A stretch of DNA of 64,000 nt. Source: JAUMBM01 sp964441755. GTDB taxonomy: Bacteria; Bacteroidota; Bacteroidia; Chitinophagales; Saprospiraceae. Location: the NCBI GenBank assembly GCA_964441755.1, contig CAYTVG010000007.1:169060-233059 (forward strand), given 5' to 3'. A program made the translations under genes and the position numbers. Shown here piece after piece: positions 24,848-33,175 of this stretch. Below the pieces are notes generated by a model. The model was not told the DNA's origin. It did not search any database and saw only the letters and a list, made by a program, of their open reading frames with translations. Numbering within the stretch: the stretch's first letter is position 1; each line of letters starts with the position of its first letter.

Positions 24848-24879
24848 TTTGGGTAAATGTGATTATAAGATTAGCTTTG
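24848..24879 (+). promoter_or_regulatory. Bacteroidota-type promoter for sdhCAB
   Basis: TTTG at 24848-24851 and TAGCTTTG at 24872-24879, spaced by 20 bp, match the Bacteroidota sigma-ABfr consensus TTTG-N19/20-TAnnTTTG exactly in both boxes. A start near 24886 would give a leader of about 70 nt before sdhC. Confidence 0.75.
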
Positions 24880-24957
24880 CACAGTTTGTGAGCAGCTGTT
24901 TGATACACCTGCACACAACACATTACAACGAAACGCACAACGAAAAGTAACGAACAA

Positions 24958-25650
24958 ATGAGTTGGTTCAGCGATTTTTTGTCATCATCCATTGGCCGAA
25001 AGCTTATCATGAGTCTGACAGGCCTGTTTCTCATCACTTTCTTGGCCGTCCATCTTGCTGGTAATCTTCAGTTGTTGGCGGGTGACGGTGGTCAGGCGTT
25101 CAATGTGTACGCCAAATTTATGACTACCAATCCACTCATCAAAACGACCTCTTACCTTTTGTATGCTTTTATTCTCCTGCATGCTATTCAGGGCATTGTA
25201 ATATGGCAGAAGAACAAAGCGGCGCGCGGGCCACAGGGATATGCGGTCAACGTTGTACGGGCGGCCAACACCAATGCAGCAGCGGCCTCAAACATGGCCT
25301 GGCTTGGCATCATCATCTTCGTATTCCTCGTCCTGCATCTTTACCAGTTTTGGTTGCAGATGAAGCTTGACGTAGTTCCTTACGTGATGTATGAGGGTGA
25401 GTCCTACAAAGATCTTTACAGTCTCACGGCGGAGGCCTTTGCCAATCCTCTGTATGTAGTGATTTACGTGGCATCGATGATTGTTATCGGCTTTCACCTG
25501 TGGCATGGTTTCCAGAGTTCTTTTCAGACACTGGGCCTGAATCACCGCAAGTATACGCCCTTCATACAATTCATCGGTAAGGTTTATTCAGTATTGGTAC
25601 CGGCATTGTTTGCCCTGATTCCGATGCTGATGTACCTGCAGTCTAAATAA
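24958..25650 (+). CDS. sdhC: succinate dehydrogenase cytochrome b558 subunit
   Basis: A protein of 230 residues with about five membrane helices. Histidines in helices (FLAVHLAGN, FILLHAIQGI, FLVLHLYQFW, GFHLWHGFQSSF) fit the haem ligands of the single-subunit, di-haem b558 type found in Bacteroidota. It anchors SdhAB to the inner membrane and passes electrons from succinate to menaquinone. It is first in the order C-A-B, 34 bp before sdhA, behind a consensus promoter. Confidence 0.95.
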   Translation: MSWFSDFLSSSIGRKLIMSLTGLFLITFLAVHLAGNLQLLAGDGGQAFNVYAKFMTTNPLIKTTSYLLYAFILLHAIQGIVIWQKNKAARGPQGYAVNVVRAANTNAAAASNMAWLGIIIFVFLVLHLYQFWLQMKLDVVPYVMYEGESYKDLYSLTAEAFANPLYVVIYVASMIVIGFHLWHGFQSSFQTLGLNHRKYTPFIQFIGKVYSVLVPALFALIPMLMYLQSK

Positions 25651-25684
25651 AGACCGGATTGATTAACGACAAAAACCATCAGTC

Positions 25685-27685
25685 ATGAAACTGGACGGTA
25701 AAGTGCCTCAGGGGTCGCTGGCGGACAAATGGACCCGCTACAAGTCAACGGTGCCCCTGGTTGCTCCCAATAATAAGCGGAGACTGGATGTCATCATTGT
25801 CGGCACCGGCCTTGCCGGTGCCTCTGCTGCTGCCACCTTGGGTGAATTGGGTTACAATGTGAAAGTTTTTACTTTTCACGACAGCCCGCGCCGTGCGCAC
25901 TCCATTGCAGCGCAGGGCGGTATTAATGCAGCCAAAAATTACCAGAACGACGGCGATAGTGTCTATCGCCTGTTTTACGATACCATCAAAGGGGGTGATT
26001 ACCGCGCCCGGGAGGCCAATGTGTATCGCCTGGCGGAAGTCAGCGCCCGCATCATTGACCAGGCGGTTGCGCAGGGAGTTCCTTTTGCCCGCGAGTACGG
26101 CGGGTTGCTTGAAAACCGCTCTTTCGGCGGGGTACAGGTAAGTCGTACTTTTTATGCACGCGGACAGACCGGACAGCAGTTGCTGATTGGCGCCTACCAG
26201 TCTATGTCGCGGCAGGTGTCTTTGGGCACCGTCAAGCTGTACAACCGCCATGAGATGCTGGATGTAGTGATTGTCGACGGCAAGGCCCGTGGTATCATTG
26301 CCCGCAACCTGCTCACGGGTGCGCTTGAGCGGCACTCGGCGCATGCGGTGGTGTTGGCAACGGGTGGCTACGGCAACGTTTTTTACCTGAGCACCAACGC
26401 TATGATGTCCAATGTAACGGCAGCCTGGCGGGCTGTGCGGCGGGGAGCGCTCATGGCCAATCCATGTTTCACCCAGATTCACCCTACCTGTATCCCGGTA
26501 TCCGGCGATTACCAGTCCAAACTGACGCTCATGTCTGAGAGTCTGCGCAATGACGGCCGGGTGTGGGTACCCAAAAAGCAGGAGGATGCCAAAGCTATTC
26601 GCGAAGGTCGCAAGACGGGTGTCGATATCCCCGAAGCTGACCGCGACTACTTCCTCGAGCGCCGCTATCCTGCCTTCGGCAACCTGGTGCCGCGGGACGT
26701 GGCCAGCCGGGCAGCTAAGACAGCCTGTGATGAAGGGCTGGGCGTAGCGCCCACGGGCTTGGCTGTATTCCTGGATTTCAATGATGCTATCATGCGCTAC
26801 GGCCGCTCCAAGGCCAACTCTTCCAACCTTGCCAATGCCAGCGAGCAGCAAATTCGCGAGCTCGGCGAGAAGGTCGTGGAAGAGAAATACGGCAACCTGT
26901 TTGAGATGTACGAGAAGATCACAGGTGAGAATCCGTACAAAATGCCGATGAAAATATACCCGGCAGTCCACTATACGATGGGTGGCCTGTGGGTCGACTA
27001 CAATCTCGAAACCAACATCCCGGGCTTGTTTGCGATTGGCGAGGCCAACTTCAGCGACCACGGTGCCAACCGCCTGGGTGCTTCTGCCCTGATGCAGGGA
27101 CTTGCTGACGGTTACTTCGTACTTCCGTACACCATTGGCAACTTCCTGTCGGAGGAGATTCGCACAGCCAAGCCGGATGCCGATGGTGAGGCCTTCAAGA
27201 GTGCAGAAAAATCTGTCAAAGACCGCATCAACCAGTTGCTGGCTGTCAAAGGATCTCAGTCACCCGAAAGTTTCCACCGCCGCCTGGGTAAAATCATCTG
27301 GGACTACTGCGGTATGGCACGCAATGCCGAAGGCCTGACAGCAGCCCGCAAGATGGTACAGGACCTGCGCGATGAGTTCTACCGCGATGTGTTTGTGTCC
27401 GGCTCCAACGAGGAATACAACCCTGAGCTGGAGAAGGCGCTGCGCGTGGCGGACTTTATCGAGCTCGGCGAGCTCATGATTGTCGATGCCCTCAATCGCA
27501 ACGAAAGTTGCGGCGGCCACTTCCGCGAGGAGTACCAGACACCGGAAGGAGAAGCGCTGCGGGATGATGCAGGCTACACTTATGTAGCTGCCTGGGAATA
27601 CCCCGGCAATGGCCAGGATCCTGTCCTGCATCGCGAAGATCTGGTATTCGAAAATGTTGAATTGAAGACCCGCAGCTACAAATAG
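25685..27685 (+). CDS. sdhA: succinate dehydrogenase flavoprotein subunit
   Basis: A protein of 666 residues. The FAD-binding motif is VIIVGTGLAGASAAATL (37-53). The covalent-FAD histidine is His72 in RRAHSIAAQGGINAAKN. The substrate region carries HPTCIP, and HGANRLGASALMQGL (about 459-473) contacts FAD. The length agrees with the Bacteroidota/W. succinogenes-type flavoproteins (about 640-670). It oxidises succinate to fumarate in the TCA cycle, or runs in reverse. It lies between sdhC and sdhB in one operon. Confidence 0.97.
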   Translation: MKLDGKVPQGSLADKWTRYKSTVPLVAPNNKRRLDVIIVGTGLAGASAAATLGELGYNVKVFTFHDSPRRAHSIAAQGGINAAKNYQNDGDSVYRLFYDTIKGGDYRAREANVYRLAEVSARIIDQAVAQGVPFAREYGGLLENRSFGGVQVSRTFYARGQTGQQLLIGAYQSMSRQVSLGTVKLYNRHEMLDVVIVDGKARGIIARNLLTGALERHSAHAVVLATGGYGNVFYLSTNAMMSNVTAAWRAVRRGALMANPCFTQIHPTCIPVSGDYQSKLTLMSESLRNDGRVWVPKKQEDAKAIREGRKTGVDIPEADRDYFLERRYPAFGNLVPRDVASRAAKTACDEGLGVAPTGLAVFLDFNDAIMRYGRSKANSSNLANASEQQIRELGEKVVEEKYGNLFEMYEKITGENPYKMPMKIYPAVHYTMGGLWVDYNLETNIPGLFAIGEANFSDHGANRLGASALMQGLADGYFVLPYTIGNFLSEEIRTAKPDADGEAFKSAEKSVKDRINQLLAVKGSQSPESFHRRLGKIIWDYCGMARNAEGLTAARKMVQDLRDEFYRDVFVSGSNEEYNPELEKALRVADFIELGELMIVDALNRNESCGGHFREEYQTPEGEALRDDAGYTYVAAWEYPGNGQDPVLHREDLVFENVELKTRSYK

Positions 27686-27745
27686 TGGCTGAGCGGGATT
27701 GATATCCATAATTGCTTGTTCATCGGATTTCAAAATTCAGTTGTC

Positions 27746-28525
<780 letters not shown>

Positions 28526-28529
28526 TTGC

Positions 28530-28651
28530 TTTGGGAAAATTTTCCCAAACATCAGCCTATGCCCGGTCTGCAGCCATAGGCCGCAGACCGGGTTCTACGA
28601 GCGAATGCCCGCTACAGATTTTTCTGAGAAAAATCTGTAGCGGGCATTCGC
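28530..28651 (+). terminator. three stacked hairpins after sdhB
   Basis: Hairpin 1 is a perfect 20-bp palindrome (28530-28549, TTTGGGAAAATTTTCCCAAA) beginning 4 bp after the stop codon. Hairpin 2 (28562-28592) has 10-bp perfect arms CCCGGTCTGC/GCAGACCGGG. Hairpin 3 (28601-28651) has 23-bp perfect arms (left starts GCGAATGCCCGCTACAG) around a 5-nt loop. Together they should stop transcription from both sides and protect the sdh messenger's 3' end. Confidence 0.7.
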
Positions 28652-28730
28652 TTTATACATATAAAAAACGCGCCGGCCAAGCCGACGCGTCCCATAGAAC
28701 CATTATATTCACCAGAAGGACGAAAATTCA

Positions 28731-29684
28731 TTAGCCTCTTCCGCCTCCTTGTCCACCATGGCCAGGGCCAGGGCCATCGCCACCACCAGGACCGTGACCA
28801 CCACCAGGACCATCGCCATGACCGGGACCGTGACCGCCGCCAGGACCATCGCCAGGACCATCGCCATGACCGGGGCCATCGCCAGGATTGCCCGTTCTTT
28901 CACCGCAATTTTTGATGTAGGCACCTGCTTCAGTAAAAAGCAGTACACTACCATCGCTGAGCTCCACCGCCCAGATAGCGCGAACTGATCTGAAGACAAC
29001 TGTGTTGATAGTCAGGTCGGGGAAATTAGCAGCGACATAGTCCGTTGCGGCTGTCGGAAGATCAGCGATTGTCAGCGTATCACCGTACAGGCATCCGCGC
29101 TGCACATGCGGAACGCTGTCAGTCGGGTGGATGGTATCGTGTGGATGTGGATCAGGGTTAGAAGGTCCGTTGCCCTGAACGCACTCCCGCAGGAAAGTAC
29201 CAGCAGCATCAAAAAGCAGCACCTGCCCGCCAGAGAGCTCTACTGCCAGCACTTCACCGCCCCGTTTACTCACCAGCGTGTTGACTGTCTGGTCAGGGAA
29301 ATTGGCAGCCAAGTAGTCTGCCACCGCCACCGGCAGTGCATCCAGCGCCAGTGTATCGCCCTGGAGACATCCACGCCCCCTGCGGCCGCGACGATCCAGA
29401 CAGGTGTTGTCTTCAGAAAAATACAGCAGCTCACCGCTTTCGAGAGCCACCTCATAGCCAGCTCCCCTCACATACCAGGCTGCTTCGGCTGTCAGCGGGC
29501 TATGGTTGATGGCAATGTAATCCAACACTGCGGTCGGCAGCAGGTCAGGCGCTACCGTTTGCTTATCTGCTGCCAGTGCGATGGCATCGATGGATGCACT
29601 TTGATTGGCAGCCTCCTCTTTTTGGCAGGACATAAAGGTAGCCTGCAGGCCTAAGAGCATTAGGCCAAACAATATTTTTTTCAT
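28731..29684 (-). CDS. lipoprotein with three PepSY-like domains and a Gly-Asp-His-Pro-rich tail
   Basis: A protein of 317 residues from ATG 29684 (MKKILFGLMLLGLQATFMSC; lipobox Cys20). Three repeats of about 60-70 residues follow the pattern LP.A..DY...N.P......V......Y.VEL..G..L.F...G....C, as in the PepSY-like (beta-lactamase-inhibitor-like) domain common in Bacteroidota. The last ~50 residues are a low-complexity tail made of GDGPGHGDGPGGGHGPG-type units. It follows the sigma/anti-sigma-barrel genes by 41 bp and may be part of their regulon. The tail could bind metal ions through its His and Asp, which is inference. Confidence 0.75.
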   Translation of the reverse strand: MKKILFGLMLLGLQATFMSCQKEEAANQSASIDAIALAADKQTVAPDLLPTAVLDYIAINHSPLTAEAAWYVRGAGYEVALESGELLYFSEDNTCLDRRGRRGRGCLQGDTLALDALPVAVADYLAANFPDQTVNTLVSKRGGEVLAVELSGGQVLLFDAAGTFLRECVQGNGPSNPDPHPHDTIHPTDSVPHVQRGCLYGDTLTIADLPTAATDYVAANFPDLTINTVVFRSVRAIWAVELSDGSVLLFTEAGAYIKNCGERTGNPGDGPGHGDGPGDGPGGGHGPGHGDGPGGGHGPGGGDGPGPGHGGQGGGRG

Positions 29685-29724
29685 ACAAAAGGACTGATTA
29701 AAAGATAAGAAAAAGAACCGGGCG

Positions 29725-31164
29725 CTACAACTGGTATCCAAGGCTGACAGCACCACCCCAAGCCGTCTGCTGATATTGTTTATCAGACGCATTGAGCTGT
29801 AAACGTCGCATCACCATTGGCTGCAGTCCAATGCTAAATCGGTCGTTCATCTGCCAGTTGAAAGCCATTGCGGCCGTAATGTCCATACTAAATGTGTTAC
29901 TTTTCACTTCATCCAGGAAGGGATTGATACGAGAATCAAAATATGCATTTTGCTGGTTGATGGTCGCTGCTGTTATGCGGTTGGATTCGCTGAGGTTCAT
30001 GCCTGCCATCAGCCCCAGTTCGGGCACCACAGACAACCTGCCGCCAGCCAGCTCATAGCCGATGCCCACCGGCAACATGAGTCTGGTGACCTCCTCCGTC
30101 GTATGGATGTCAAAATCAACCCTGGCCTCTTCATTCAACGCCCCCCCGACCTGCAGTTGCTCTACCCGCAGACCAACCGTAACACTGCCCGACAGCGAGG
30201 GCAGGCTACAATCAAAATCGTTGTCCCACTCCCCTCTGGGCGGTCTGTTATCGTGTCGATGTCCGCGATTGCGATCCCCCACCTGGAAGTCAGAATGATG
30301 CACTGCCTGAACAGAAGAGGTCATCAGGGAGAGCCCTGCCGATAATCGCCAGCGGGATCCCAAGGGCGTAATAGCTTTCAGGCCTGCAAAACGAGCAGTT
30401 GCCTGCACGATATCTGTCTCCACGCGAGGACTTCTGTCGGGACGAGGACCATTGTCATCGGGTTGTGTATTGTCAAATGCCAATGATTTATGCAGGAAGC
30501 CCCCCTGCGCGACCACGCTAAGCGGCCTGCGCACCACATCGGTAGGCAAGCGCGGCGCTACTGCCGCCAAGCCCTGCAACAATGAAGACTGTACGCGCGT
30601 TCTCGGGAGCCAGTCAAGCGGAGAACTAATCCGTTGAATTGCCGGCAGCGCTGAGGTCAGGCCAGGCACTACTTCTGCCTCAGGGCTGGCAGCCGGCGGC
30701 ATTACAACCGCTACCTGATGCGCAGCACCTGCTGTCATCAGTACGGAGGGCGATGCAAGCAGAGACCCGGCTGTTGTGCTATTGATACCCCCCAAGCCAG
30801 CAACCATAACCTGACCAGCAGTCGATTCAGATTCCTGCGCATTTTCGACAGATCCACGGAGCTGCTTCCCGCTTTCCTGTGAGGGCTGTGACGACTGCTG
30901 CAGCATCTCCAGTTCGCCGGACAGACGCTTTATATGCGCGTTGTAGTAATAATACTGAGCAACAGCGATGACCAGCATGAGGACAGTTGCTGCTACTGAT
31001 AACCAGGCCGTTGCGGGAGCCGCCGTTGCAGGCGGCAGGCTGGAGGGAGCACCCATACCCACACTGATTCGATCCCACATATCATCAGGAGGATCGGGCC
31101 TGTAGTCGCCAAGAGACTGGCGAAGGAAGTCTTCCATCGGGTCGCGCGGTAATTGGCTATCCAT
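29725..31164 (-). CDS. anti-sigma-like membrane protein with C-terminal beta-barrel-type domain
   Basis: A protein of 479 residues from ATG 31164 (MDSQLPRDPMEDFLRQSLGD). The N-terminus (SLGDYRPDPPDDMWDRIS) is the motif seen at the start of many Bacteroidota anti-sigma-like proteins. One membrane helix follows (about residues 52-70, AWLSVAATVLMLVIAVAQYY), then a coiled or linker region, and the last ~220 residues look like outer-membrane barrel strands ending AVSLGYQL. The start overlaps the end of the ECF sigma gene by 8 bp, so the two are coupled. A protein spanning both membranes, or the periplasm with a barrel-like sensor, is inferred. Confidence 0.7.
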   Translation of the reverse strand: MDSQLPRDPMEDFLRQSLGDYRPDPPDDMWDRISVGMGAPSSLPPATAAPATAWLSVAATVLMLVIAVAQYYYYNAHIKRLSGELEMLQQSSQPSQESGKQLRGSVENAQESESTAGQVMVAGLGGINSTTAGSLLASPSVLMTAGAAHQVAVVMPPAASPEAEVVPGLTSALPAIQRISSPLDWLPRTRVQSSLLQGLAAVAPRLPTDVVRRPLSVVAQGGFLHKSLAFDNTQPDDNGPRPDRSPRVETDIVQATARFAGLKAITPLGSRWRLSAGLSLMTSSVQAVHHSDFQVGDRNRGHRHDNRPPRGEWDNDFDCSLPSLSGSVTVGLRVEQLQVGGALNEEARVDFDIHTTEEVTRLMLPVGIGYELAGGRLSVVPELGLMAGMNLSESNRITAATINQQNAYFDSRINPFLDEVKSNTFSMDITAAMAFNWQMNDRFSIGLQPMVMRRLQLNASDKQYQQTAWGGAVSLGYQL

Positions 31165-31771
31165 GGTTAAAAAATATTTTGTGGTGAGAGACCTGCACCA
31201 GCATGTGTTTCTCAATGAGAGAACGAAGGAAAGCCTTCGCCCGGTTTAGCTGGGATTTGGAAGTTCCCGTCGAGATTCCAAGCGCAGCTGCAATCTCCTG
31301 GTGAGAAAATCCTTCGAAGACATACAAATTGAGTATCGTACGGTAGCCATCCGGCAATTGGTGAAGTAGCTGAATCAGCGCTGCAGGCAGGTCCTTTTCA
31401 TCAAAAACAGAAAAATCGATATCATCAACTATCTCCAGTTCCTCCCCCGAATACGCTGTCAGCCAATGTTGTTTGCGTTTGTGTTTGAGCTGAGCCAGCG
31501 CTACGTGAACAAACACGCGCCTGAGCCATCCCTCAAAAGACCCCAAAAACCGATACTGACCTATACCCTGAAAGAGTTTGATAAAGCCCTCCTGCAGCCA
31601 ATCCTCCCCGTCTGCCACATTGTCGGCATACCGCATACAAATACCAAACGCCAGCTTGCGGTAGTGGGTGTACAGCTTTTGCTGCGCCTCCCGCCTACCC
31701 TCCTGACAGCCCCTGATGATATGCACTAATACATCCTCTTCCATGGCTTGGTATTTGGCCTTTACGGACAT
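31157..31771 (-). CDS. ECF-type RNA polymerase sigma factor
   Basis: A protein of 204 residues from ATG 31771 (MSVKAKYQAMEEDVLVHIIR). Sigma region 2 is clear: YTHYRKLAFGICMRYADN and EDWLQEGFIKLFQGIGQYRF. Region 4 follows: LPDGYRTILNLYVFEGFSHQEIAAALGIS then GTSKSQLNRAKAFLRSL. The size is typical. It is translationally coupled to the membrane partner downstream (8-bp overlap), which probably holds it inactive until an envelope signal arrives. Its targets may include the PepSY-like lipoprotein gene in the same operon. Confidence 0.92.
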   Translation of the reverse strand: MSVKAKYQAMEEDVLVHIIRGCQEGRREAQQKLYTHYRKLAFGICMRYADNVADGEDWLQEGFIKLFQGIGQYRFLGSFEGWLRRVFVHVALAQLKHKRKQHWLTAYSGEELEIVDDIDFSVFDEKDLPAALIQLLHQLPDGYRTILNLYVFEGFSHQEIAAALGISTGTSKSQLNRAKAFLRSLIEKHMLVQVSHHKIFFNHG

Positions 31772-31855
31772 AGGTAAGAAAAGCCCCCGGGAGGTTGCAT
31801 GAAGCGGTAAAAAATTTCTTGTGCCTTCAAAAAAACAGCGCAGGTCGGCTGACAA

Positions 31856-32959
31856 CTAGCTCCCTGCCGGCGACCAGCGCGGCAGAGCCGTCTGTCCGGA
31901 AAGGTAGTAGCGTGCATTTTCCTTGACCACTATGTCCAATGGCAGGTACTGAATATCGGCTACTGCCTCGCGCAGTACCAAGTGCCTGAAGAGATTGAGC
32001 ACCCCCTGATAGCCCTGTTCCTGTGGGTGCTGATTGATCAGAAAGCTGATTGTCCCTGCCTGCAGATGCCGGAGATTGGGTTCGATGAGGTCAAACCCCA
32101 CTATGCGAACGGCGCTTTTCCACTGCCCGGGCAGTATGTCGGCTAAGAGGTGAGCGCGGGAGTTGGTCACAAAAATCCCCCCCACCTCGGGCAGCTGCAG
32201 CTGCAGCTCCGCCATAAAATCGGCCAGCGCCTGCGGTTGTAAAAAATCTTCAAAAACCCGGCTGTGGATAGCCGCCGGGCGGCTCTCGCCGGGCGGCAGC
32301 GCCGCAAAATAATCCCTGAACCCCTGCTCTTTGTCAATCAAGTGCTTGGCATTGGCAGGCCCCTTATCGAGGTTCAGAATCAGCACCGACTGGCCCCGCC
32401 GCAAACCGAAGCCCAGCAAGCGGGCAGCCAGCACCCCCGACTGATAGGAATCCTGCCCTACATAAGCGATCGACTCCCCATGCTCGATACGGGTATTAAT
32501 CATCACATTGGGAATCTCCCCCAGCCAGGCCTGCGACAACAAGTGCAGCGACTCGCGCTGGTAGATAGGCGTAAACAGCAGGCCGTCGGGCGGCTGCTGT
32601 ATGACGGCTGCCGCCTGAGCTGCAAAGCTATCGGGCTGAAAAAGTCCGAAGTAACGATAATCAACCACAAAACCGAAATCCTGCGCATAGCGGGCTGCCG
32701 CTTCAACGCCCCGGTTGACCTGTTCCCAGTACAAGTCCCCCTGCGGATCGGGCAGCAAAGCCACCACCCGCCAGGTCTTGTTGGTTGCCAGCGCACTCGC
32801 CAGCAGATTCCGGCTGTAGCCCATTTCCTGCAGCACCCGCTCCACCCGCTCCCGGGAAGCCTGCGACACATGCCCCCGGTTGTGCAGCACCCGGTCAACC
32901 GTACCTATTGAAACCCCGGCCTTGGCAGCAATGTCTACTATGCGAACCCGCTTACTCAT
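31856..32959 (-). CDS. LacI-family transcriptional regulator of amino-sugar locus
   Basis: A protein of 367 residues. The N-terminal helix-turn-helix is VRIVDIAAKAGVSIGTVDRV (about residues 5-24) with the hinge helix near LLASALATNKT. A periplasmic-binding-protein-like ligand domain with two lobes follows (VVALLPDPQGDLYWEQVNRG; GGIFVTNSRAHLLADILPG). It is divergently oriented from nagB with a 216-bp gap containing two 26-bp palindromes with CCGTGTAC half sites, the size and symmetry expected for LacI-type operators. It most likely represses the nagB unit in the absence of an amino-sugar signal. The inducer is not known. Confidence 0.9.
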   Translation of the reverse strand: MSKRVRIVDIAAKAGVSIGTVDRVLHNRGHVSQASRERVERVLQEMGYSRNLLASALATNKTWRVVALLPDPQGDLYWEQVNRGVEAAARYAQDFGFVVDYRYFGLFQPDSFAAQAAAVIQQPPDGLLFTPIYQRESLHLLSQAWLGEIPNVMINTRIEHGESIAYVGQDSYQSGVLAARLLGFGLRRGQSVLILNLDKGPANAKHLIDKEQGFRDYFAALPPGESRPAAIHSRVFEDFLQPQALADFMAELQLQLPEVGGIFVTNSRAHLLADILPGQWKSAVRIVGFDLIEPNLRHLQAGTISFLINQHPQEQGYQGVLNLFRHLVLREAVADIQYLPLDIVVKENARYYLSGQTALPRWSPAGS

Positions 32960-33035
32960 TATTCCTGATTATATATACAACCTGCAACTCCATCGACCTC
33001 CTTTCTCCCACACAAGTAACTGCAAATAAAAGAAT

Positions 33036-33061
33036 TTTTCCCGTGTACCCACACGGGAAAA
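33036..33061. promoter_or_regulatory. palindromic operator O1 (LacI-type)
   Basis: TTTTCCCGTGT and ACACGGGAAAA are perfect inverted arms separated by ACCC. The half site CCGTGTAC is shared with O2 located 62 bp downstream. It lies nearer the regulator start and may govern autoregulation or DNA looping. Confidence 0.8.
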
Positions 33062-33097
33062 TATAATTTTTTAATACGCCAAAATAAATATCACAAA

Positions 33098-33123
33098 AAT
33101 TACCGTGTACGTACACGGTAATT
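33098..33123. promoter_or_regulatory. palindromic operator O2 (LacI-type)
   Basis: A perfect 26-bp palindrome with centre TACCGTGTACGTACACGGTA. It ends 11 bp before the -7 box of the nagB promoter and covers the -33 region, so a bound repressor would block RNA polymerase. Confidence 0.85.
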
Positions 33124-33133
33124 AAAAAACACA

Positions 33134-33141
33134 TACTTTTG
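33134..33141 (+). promoter_or_regulatory. -7 box of nagB promoter
   Basis: TACTTTTG matches the Bacteroidota TAnnTTTG element and lies 34 bp before the nagB start codon. No TTTG is found at the expected -33 position, which is occupied by operator O2. This suggests a weak promoter. Confidence 0.6.
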
Positions 33142-33175
33142 TACTGATAATTAACCATCACTAACCATTGAAAAC

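Larger units (their letters stand above)
24573..24957. other. promoter region upstream of sdhCAB
   Basis: About 385 bp without a gene between divergent transcripts. The part near the hypothetical gene is GC-rich and contains a hairpin (24712-24742). The part near sdhC is AT-rich and contains the promoter listed at 24848-24879. Confidence 0.6.

Noticed and set aside
25745..27061. 438-codon minus-strand frame within sdhA
   Set aside because: It lies fully opposite a flavoprotein with all known motifs; shadow of a conserved gene.
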